Of a stretch of DNA of 64,000 bases, positions 58,323 to 64,000 are shown one piece after another. Origin of the DNA: Desulfobaculum sp044987625 (GTDB lineage: Bacteria > Desulfobacterota > Desulfovibrionia > Desulfovibrionales > Desulfovibrionaceae); the NCBI RefSeq assembly GCF_044987625.1, contig NZ_JBJDSB010000002.1, positions 496,001 to 560,000 on the forward strand. The letters are read 5' to 3'. The notes under the pieces were generated by a model that was not told where the DNA came from, searched no databases, and saw only the letters and a program-made list of their open reading frames with translations. Within the stretch, counting starts at the first letter, position 1, and the number at the start of each line of letters is the position of its first letter. A program made the translations under genes and the position numbers.

Positions 58323-60205
58323 GCCGGATTTGCGGACTGATTTCTCCGGGCGATGCGGCCCGGCGGCACGACCTGCTGCGTATGATGCTGGAGCGCGTCG
58401 GCGCGCCCCCACACCGGCGCGAGCGGGTGCTCCATGGCGGCAGCGCCGCCCTTGGCTGGTCCGGCGTGGATGCGCCCCCCTGCGCGCAAAAGGCCGGAGT
58501 GCTGGTGGCGATGGATGGCGTGGTGCTGAACCGCGACGCCTTCGAGCCGCAGAAAAGTGACGCGGACCTGCTGCTGGATCTCTACCTGCGCTATGGGCTT
58601 ACTGATGCGCTCTCGCGCTTGTGGGGCGATTTTGCCGTAGCGGTGCATGATGTGCCGCGTGGCACCCTGTGGCTTGGGCGCGACAGGCTGGGCGTGCGCC
58701 CGCTGTACTGGACGCGGCAGGGGCCGCTGGTGGCCTTTGCGTCGCGGCCCGGCGCGCTGTTTGGGTTGCCCGGTGTGTCGCGCAGGTTGCGCGGGCACCG
58801 CGTGGCGCGCCTTGCTGCGGCGCATTACCGGCTGTTTGACGACGCGCCGGAGGAGTCCCCCTACGCGGATATTGCCCAGCTTCCGGCGGCAACGGCGCTT
58901 AAGGTTACCGAGGCGGGCGAACGCGCCACGCGGTGGTGGAGCGTGGAGGACGCGCCGGAACTGACAGGGACACAGGACGAGCTTGCAGGGCGCTACCGCG
59001 ACCTTATCTTTGACGCCGTGGACCGGCGCATGGCCGTTATGCCCGCGGTTGGGTTCACCCTGTCCGGCGGTATGGATTCCTCAACGGTGCTGGCGTCTGC
59101 GGCGCGGGGCGTGCGCGCCAAGCAGGTGGCGTTTTCCACTGTGTATGCGGACCGGACCTTTGATGAATCCGAAGACATCCGGCCCATGCTGGACCATGCC
59201 GTGTCGCGGTGGGAGCGCGTCCCCGTGGACGCGCCGGACGTGATGGCGCTGGTGCGCGATATGGTGCGCCTGCACGATGAACCCGTTGCCACGGCAACGT
59301 GGCTGTCCCACTGGTTGCTGGCCCGGCATGCGGCGGCGCAGGGGGTGCGCACGCTGTTTGGCGGCCTTGGCGGTGATGAGCTTAACGCCGGAGAGTACGA
59401 GTATTTCCCATACTACTTTGCGGAGCTTCGCCGGGCGGGGCGGCATGCGGACCTGGCGCGCGAGATTGCCGGATGGGTGGAGCACCATAACCATCCCATC
59501 TACACCAAGAGCACAGCGGTGGCCATGGCGCTGATGGATCGCCTGACGGACGCCCAGCGTCCCGGCATCTGCCTGCCGGACACTGACCGCATGACGCGTT
59601 ACGCCGCCGCGCTGTCGCCGGATATGCGCCGCATGCTGGAGCGGCCCGCGCCACAGCCGGAGCATCCCTTTCCCTCGTGCCTCAAGAACAGAACGTGGCA
59701 GGATCTCACGCGAGAGACTATGCCCTGCTGCCTGCGCGCGGAGGACAGGCACTGCGCCGCCCTTGGCATGCAGGCGGCGCACCCCTTCCTTGACCACCGG
59801 CTGGTGGAGTTCATGTACCGGGTGCCGGATGGCATGAAGATTGAAAACGGCGTGACCAAGGTGCTGCTGCGCCGCGCCATGCATGGCACTCTGCCGGAGG
59901 CAACGCGCACCCGCGTGACCAAAACGGGCTGGAATGCACCGGCGCACGTATGGTTTGCCGGCGAAGGCGGCGACGAGCTTATGGATATGGTGCGTGGCCG
60001 CGCCTTCCGCGAGCGCGGCATCTATGACCCTGCGGAGGTGGAGCGCCTTGTTATGGAGCACAGGACCATTGTGGCCGAGGGCGCCCCGCGTGAGAACCAT
60101 ATGATGTTCCTGTGGCAAGTGGTGAACATGGAAATATGGCTGGACGGCTTGGATTCCCGCCGCGCGGGAGCCGATATGGCGCAGGCCGCGCCGGCAAGTG
60201 AGTAG
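58319..60205 (+). CDS. AsnB-like protein without N-terminal catalytic cysteine
   Basis: The 628-residue protein has an AsnB-type synthetase domain with the PP-loop SGGMDSSTV (249-257) and GGLGGDELNAGEYEY. The N-terminal glutaminase-like domain begins MSRICGLI, with cysteine at position 5 and not 2. No ATG, GTG or TTG lies directly before it, so it cannot be the N-terminal nucleophile. Gln-dependent activity is therefore unlikely. It could use free ammonia or another amine, like beta-lactam or lasso-peptide synthetases of this family. It overlaps the preceding gene by ATGA. Confidence 0.85.
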   Translation: MSRICGLISPGDAARRHDLLRMMLERVGAPPHRRERVLHGGSAALGWSGVDAPPCAQKAGVLVAMDGVVLNRDAFEPQKSDADLLLDLYLRYGLTDALSRLWGDFAVAVHDVPRGTLWLGRDRLGVRPLYWTRQGPLVAFASRPGALFGLPGVSRRLRGHRVARLAAAHYRLFDDAPEESPYADIAQLPAATALKVTEAGERATRWWSVEDAPELTGTQDELAGRYRDLIFDAVDRRMAVMPAVGFTLSGGMDSSTVLASAARGVRAKQVAFSTVYADRTFDESEDIRPMLDHAVSRWERVPVDAPDVMALVRDMVRLHDEPVATATWLSHWLLARHAAAQGVRTLFGGLGGDELNAGEYEYFPYYFAELRRAGRHADLAREIAGWVEHHNHPIYTKSTAVAMALMDRLTDAQRPGICLPDTDRMTRYAAALSPDMRRMLERPAPQPEHPFPSCLKNRTWQDLTRETMPCCLRAEDRHCAALGMQAAHPFLDHRLVEFMYRVPDGMKIENGVTKVLLRRAMHGTLPEATRTRVTKTGWNAPAHVWFAGEGGDELMDMVRGRAFRERGIYDPAEVERLVMEHRTIVAEGAPRENHMMFLWQVVNMEIWLDGLDSRRAGADMAQAAPASE

Positions 60206-60209
60206 ATTT

Positions 60210-61076
60210 ATGAAAGAGACTGTTCCGTCAATCTTTGCGCTGGAGACCGTGCTGGGGTGCAACCTGCGGTGCCGGGAGTGCGCCGTGGGCGCAGGCATTG
60301 TGGAGCGAAAGCACGGCATGCTGTCCTACGCGGACTATGTGCGCATTGCCGAGCGCATAGCGCCTTACTGCTCGTACCTCTACCTGCATCTGTGGGGCGA
60401 GCCGCTGTTGAATCCGGACATCATCCCTATGGTGCGCCACGCGTCCACCTACGCGCAGACCAATATCAGCACCAACGGCAATACCATGACAGCCCACGGC
60501 GCGCGGGAGCTGATTACCTCCGGCGTGACGGATGTCATCGTGTCCATCGACGGCGTGTCGCAGGAGGTCTACGGCACCTACCGCAGGCGCGGAGACGTGC
60601 AAAAGGCCCTCGACGCGCTGGAGATGCTCCAGCGATTCAATCAGGCGCTGGGGGCGGGGGTGAACATTTGCCCGCAGTTCATCGTCTTTGCGCACAATGC
60701 CCACGAGATGGCGGACTTTGACGCCTTTTGCCGGGGCATTGGCCTGTCGCCTATGTTCAAGGCCCCGTATATCCGCAACGGCTCCGGACTCCGGCCCTCG
60801 GGCATTGCGGCCTTTGAGCGCACCTTTGCGGAGACGCCGGAAGGCCGCAAAAAGGCCATGCGCGCCTGCCAAAATCCGCGCGATGTGATGACCATCCTCC
60901 TCGACGGTTCCGTTGTGGCGTGCTGCTACGACCACAACGGCCTTACCCATTTTGGCAACATTTTTGAGTCGGACGTGCTGGACATATGGAACAGCCCACA
61001 CTGCCGGGATTTCCGTCAGCGCATTGCCAGCGGTAACGCGCCGGAGTTCTGCATGGACCAGTGTCTTATGTATTGA
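60210..61076 (+). CDS. Radical SAM/SPASM domain protein (third copy)
   Basis: This is a 288-residue radical SAM enzyme. The cluster motif is CNLRCREC (Cys17, Cys21, Cys24 from the ATG at 60210; a GTG 12 bases earlier would overlap the previous gene). The C-terminal SPASM part has VVACCYDHNGLTHFGNIFES and FCMDQCLMY. It has a compact N-terminus, unlike the other two copies. The three proteins may act on related substrates or successive steps. An 83-base gap follows. Confidence 0.9.
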   Translation: MKETVPSIFALETVLGCNLRCRECAVGAGIVERKHGMLSYADYVRIAERIAPYCSYLYLHLWGEPLLNPDIIPMVRHASTYAQTNISTNGNTMTAHGARELITSGVTDVIVSIDGVSQEVYGTYRRRGDVQKALDALEMLQRFNQALGAGVNICPQFIVFAHNAHEMADFDAFCRGIGLSPMFKAPYIRNGSGLRPSGIAAFERTFAETPEGRKKAMRACQNPRDVMTILLDGSVVACCYDHNGLTHFGNIFESDVLDIWNSPHCRDFRQRIASGNAPEFCMDQCLMY

Positions 61077-61159
61077 TGCGCCGCAGGCGCGCGGCACGGA
61101 ACCGCTTTTGCATGGAATAGCCTGATACCGCGCAGTCCGCGCAAACAAAGGACGAAACC

Positions 61160-63298
61160 ATGTTTGAAATGCCCTACAAACGCCTCCCCCACACAGTGAC
61201 GATGGAAGACCCGTCGGAAGGCGTGCTCATTGCCAACGGCTTGTTTTTGCGGGGAAAATTCCGCGAAGCCTTTGACGTGTTTGAGCAGACGCTGGACGAG
61301 TGGCCGGAGATGCATGTCGAAATTTTGGCGGCCTGCTACGACCACTATGAATCCCTGACGGACCGAAGCCGCTACGCCCTCTATCAGTCGCGGCATTTCG
61401 ATTTTCCCATCTGGGATGGCGACAGTGTTTTGGACATCGGCAGTGGGCATATTCCCTTCCCCAAAGCCACGCATCTGGCGGACATCAGCCTCTCCGACGG
61501 CGAAGTGGGGCGCGCGGGCAAGGCCTTTAAGCGCCGCGACGGTTTGCCTGTGTTTGAGTGCCCGGTGGAGGATACGCCCTTTGAGGACAACAGCTTTGAC
61601 TTTGCCTACTGCTCGCATGTGTTGGAGCACTCCACGGACCCGGAAAAGGCCTGCCGCGAATTGATGCGCGTCGCCCGGCGCGGCTACATCGAAACCCCGG
61701 CCCGCGCCAAGGACTGCTTCCTCAACATGGCGCGCGTGTCACACCATTTATGGGCGGTGGAGCACATCCATGGCACCCTCGTTTTCTCCGAGTACACGAA
61801 GGACGACAAAAAGGGCCTTATGTCCGACGTGCTCATGGACATGACCGCCCACCCCGAATCCCCGCGCGAAAAGGCCTTTGCCGCCCTCATCTACCTGCGC
61901 GCGCCGCAGGTGAACACCATGTTCATGTGGGAGGATTCCTTCAAGGTGGAGGTGCGAAGCGCCAACGATATTTTTGTGGCGGTGAAGGAGTCCGTTGCCC
62001 CGCTGCGCCGTGCGGTGGAGCAGGGAGTGCCGACGCAGAATCCCTCGCGCCTGCCGGGGTGTGTCCTGCTGTCGGATACCGCCGCGCCGGGCGTCCGGCA
62101 GGAGGGCGGAGGGCGCGAAAAGCTGCGCCTTGTGCAGGTGCATACCTTCTACCCGGCGTATCTGGAGTGGTTTTATGGCCGGTATCCCAAGCTGGCGCAG
62201 GCCAGCTACGAGGCACAGGTCCGCGCTTTGGTGGACGACGGCTTCAGCGGCATCCACATGCTGGCCCCGCATCTGAAGGACTACGACTACGACAGCCACC
62301 TCATCATCGCCAACAATCCCAATACGCAGGCCGCGTGGCTGAGTGAGCGGGGCTACCCTCTGCCCAAGGGCGACTGGGTGCGCCATATCGCCATGATGCA
62401 GCTTGAGGAGTTGCACCCGGATGTTGTGTATCTGACCGAGCCGATTACCTTTGACGGTTCTTTTCTGCACATGCTGTCCTTTACGCCGCGGTTGACCCTT
62501 GGCTGGCGCGCGGCGGACATCCCGCAGGGGACGGACTGGCGCGGCTTTGACGTGATGCTGTCCAGCCTTGCCGCCCTGCGGCAGGAGGCCGAACGCATCG
62601 GCGCGCGCGAGGGTGTGGACTTTTCGCCGGGTGTTCCGGAATTTTTGATGCCGCAAGCCGTGCCGGACGAGCAGCGTTCGGACATTGTATTTTGCGGGCA
62701 GTGGACGCGCGGCCAGCACGAGCGCCGCAACGCCATGCTCCAGACCGTAGCCCGTGCGGCGTCGGCCAAGGGCTATTCCTGCGATATGCACCTGAGCGGC
62801 GAGGTGCACACCCTGACGCCGGAGGTCGCCACCTACGCCCGTCCGGCCCTGTATGGCCGTGCCATGCACGAGGCCCTTGCGCGCGGACGCATCGCCTTTG
62901 ACGGGCGCGGCAGAATTGGCACCCCAAGCGGCGGAGCCATGAAGGACCTTGCCGGACGCGAGAGCGCGAACATGCGCATCTTTGAAGCCACAGGGAGCGG
63001 GGCATTCCTGCTCACGGAGCATTACGACAATCTGTCCAAGTACTTTGACATTGGGCGCGAGATTGAAACCTTCCGCGATGACAAGGAAATGGTCGAGAAG
63101 CTGGGCTACTACCTTGCCCACCCCGAAGAGCGCGAGGAAATCGCCCAGCGCGGGCGCGAGCGGTGCCGCAGTGAGCACTCTATGGCGCAAAAGGCCAAGC
63201 TGTTCGACACCATTGTGCGCGAGCGGTTGGCGCGGCAGACGCAGCAGCCTGCCGAAGCGGCGTGCGCTGAGGAGTGCGCCACCAAACCTACAGGATAA
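61160..63298 (+). CDS. Methyltransferase-glycosyltransferase fusion protein
   Basis: The 712-residue protein combines a SAM methyltransferase domain (about residues 85-190: SVLDIGSGHIPF, FDFAYCSHVLEHSTDPEKA) with a C-terminal CgeB-like GT-B glycosyltransferase (about 340-690: HTFYPAYLEWFYGRYPKL, ADIPQGTDWRGFDVML, RIFEATGSGAFLLTEHYDN). A short N-terminal helical repeat precedes them. Fusion of these activities suggests that one sugar is methylated as it is transferred, or that the methyltransferase domain acts on the chain end. Confidence 0.85.
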   Translation: MFEMPYKRLPHTVTMEDPSEGVLIANGLFLRGKFREAFDVFEQTLDEWPEMHVEILAACYDHYESLTDRSRYALYQSRHFDFPIWDGDSVLDIGSGHIPFPKATHLADISLSDGEVGRAGKAFKRRDGLPVFECPVEDTPFEDNSFDFAYCSHVLEHSTDPEKACRELMRVARRGYIETPARAKDCFLNMARVSHHLWAVEHIHGTLVFSEYTKDDKKGLMSDVLMDMTAHPESPREKAFAALIYLRAPQVNTMFMWEDSFKVEVRSANDIFVAVKESVAPLRRAVEQGVPTQNPSRLPGCVLLSDTAAPGVRQEGGGREKLRLVQVHTFYPAYLEWFYGRYPKLAQASYEAQVRALVDDGFSGIHMLAPHLKDYDYDSHLIIANNPNTQAAWLSERGYPLPKGDWVRHIAMMQLEELHPDVVYLTEPITFDGSFLHMLSFTPRLTLGWRAADIPQGTDWRGFDVMLSSLAALRQEAERIGAREGVDFSPGVPEFLMPQAVPDEQRSDIVFCGQWTRGQHERRNAMLQTVARAASAKGYSCDMHLSGEVHTLTPEVATYARPALYGRAMHEALARGRIAFDGRGRIGTPSGGAMKDLAGRESANMRIFEATGSGAFLLTEHYDNLSKYFDIGREIETFRDDKEMVEKLGYYLAHPEEREEIAQRGRERCRSEHSMAQKAKLFDTIVRERLARQTQQPAEAACAEECATKPTG

Positions 63299-63303
63299 GC
63301 ATC

Positions 63304-64000
63304 ATGTTGCAGCGAATAGAACAGTCCTTCGAGACCGTCCGGCGCATCCTTGCCGGGGTGGACCGAAACAGCCCGCAGGGCGCGTCCATTGTGGAAAGCA
63401 GCGTCCGCCCCTTTCTTGTGGACCTTGCCGCCATGACGGAGCAGCTCCTCCAGAGCGGCCAGTACGGCGACGCTCTGCGCCTGACCAGCCTTGCCAAGAC
63501 GCTTCGCGTTCCCGTGGCGGGGATGGACCTGTTGCGGGCGCAAGCCTTCATCGGCTTGCAGGACCCGCCATCCGCCGTGGAGGCCCTGAAGGAGGAACTG
63601 CGGTACACCCCGGACAGCGCCCCCGCGCGTGAGATGCTGGAGAAGCTCAAGGAGCTTGGCTTTGGCACTGTGGCCGGGCGGTACGGCGAGGAATTCGCGG
63701 AACTCCTCGCGCAGATTAAGCCGTACACCATGGTTCCGGAGGCGCGGCTGCATTCGCTGTTTCGCCTTGCGCGGCGGGTGTGCACCACGGACGTTCCCGG
63801 CAATTTTGTGGAGTGCGGCGTGGCCGCTGGCGGCTCCAGCGCGCTGTTGGCCGCTGTGGTGCGCCGCTACAGCACGCGCGAGCGCCATGTGTATTCCTTC
63901 GACACCTTTGAAGGCATGCCCGAGCCCACGGCGGAGGACGTGCACGGCGATGTCCATGCCGAGGAGACGGGCTGGGGCACGGGCACCTGCGCCGCGCCGG
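63304..64000 (+). CDS. TylF/MycF-like methyltransferase, N-terminal part (cut by window edge)
   Basis: The first 232 residues are in the window. After a helical N-terminal region of about 120 residues comes the TylF-type methyltransferase core: RLHSLFRLARRV, GNFVECGVAAGGSSALLA and YSFDTFEGMPEPT. TylF and MycF methylate sugar hydroxyls of antibiotics, and related proteins act on polysaccharide sugars. It follows the fusion gene by 5 bases. The start ATG at 63304 lacks a strong ribosome binding site. Confidence 0.82.
   Translation, partial: MLQRIEQSFETVRRILAGVDRNSPQGASIVESSVRPFLVDLAAMTEQLLQSGQYGDALRLTSLAKTLRVPVAGMDLLRAQAFIGLQDPPSAVEALKEELRYTPDSAPAREMLEKLKELGFGTVAGRYGEEFAELLAQIKPYTMVPEARLHSLFRLARRVCTTDVPGNFVECGVAAGGSSALLAAVVRRYSTRERHVYSFDTFEGMPEPTAEDVHGDVHAEETGWGTGTCAAP

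Noticed and set aside
1..64000. tRNA, rRNA genes or CRISPR arrays
   Set aside because: I saw no T-loop-like sequences in stem context, no rRNA stretches and no regularly spaced repeats, but a tRNAscan or CRISPR finder was not run.

Overview
The window is a high-GC bacterial chromosome segment, most likely from a Desulfovibrio-like sulfate reducer (Desulfovibrionales). This rests on gene content: a cytosolic CbiK cobaltochelatase beside a NikL/CbiQ/CbiO metal importer, a long Mrp-type antiporter operon, a DASS/SLC13 transporter, an STT3/PglB oligosaccharyltransferase, and a candidate sigma-54 promoter. It was not tested against any database. No tRNA, rRNA, CRISPR array, transposase or integrase was seen.

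Layout. 1-8.0 kb (minus strand) is housekeeping and envelope: nth-like glycosylase, an envC/ctpA/yibQ-type cell-wall operon, a PF04392-type ABC importer, ndk and the start of proC. 8.06-10.3 kb (+) is the oligosaccharyltransferase. 10.5-13.4 kb (minus) is prmA, argD and dut. 13.6-16.1 kb (+) is an alpha-glucan phosphorylase behind a perfect 18-bp palindrome. 16.4-19.6 kb (minus) is a cobalt/nickel ECF importer with CbiK and a candidate structured leader. 19.8-28.0 kb (minus) is a cyclic-nucleotide-binding protein and a ten-gene Mrp operon (mrpE-F-G-DUF4040-B-C-D-D-small-D). 28.6-31.6 kb (minus) is a beta-helix protein and a DASS transporter. 32.4-38.0 kb (+) holds trmH, tsaC, a candidate sigma-54 small RNA, a Nudix hydrolase, glgA, a lone CBM48 protein and pdxA.

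38.4-64.0 kb (+, leaving the right edge) is the most unusual part: about 23 co-directional genes, mostly joined by ATGA or TGATG overlaps. The first part looks like a nonulosonic-acid or related amino-sugar pathway: SpsF-like nucleotidyltransferase, Gfo/Idh/MocA oxidoreductase, DegT aminotransferase, epimerase, GNAT acetyltransferase, NeuB-like synthase, an AsnB-like amidotransferase and a WbpG/PseA-like sugar amidotransferase. The second part adds three radical-SAM/SPASM proteins, four or more SAM methyltransferases, two SGNH hydrolases, a DUF4910 peptidase-like protein, a second AsnB-like protein without the N-terminal cysteine, a methyltransferase-glycosyltransferase fusion, and a 30-codon gene too short for ordinary ORF calling. 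The simplest reading is a locus for a heavily decorated surface glycan or flagellin glycan. The combination of radical SAM enzymes, a defective-glutaminase AsnB, a peptidase-like protein and a tiny peptide gene leaves open that it also modifies a peptide.
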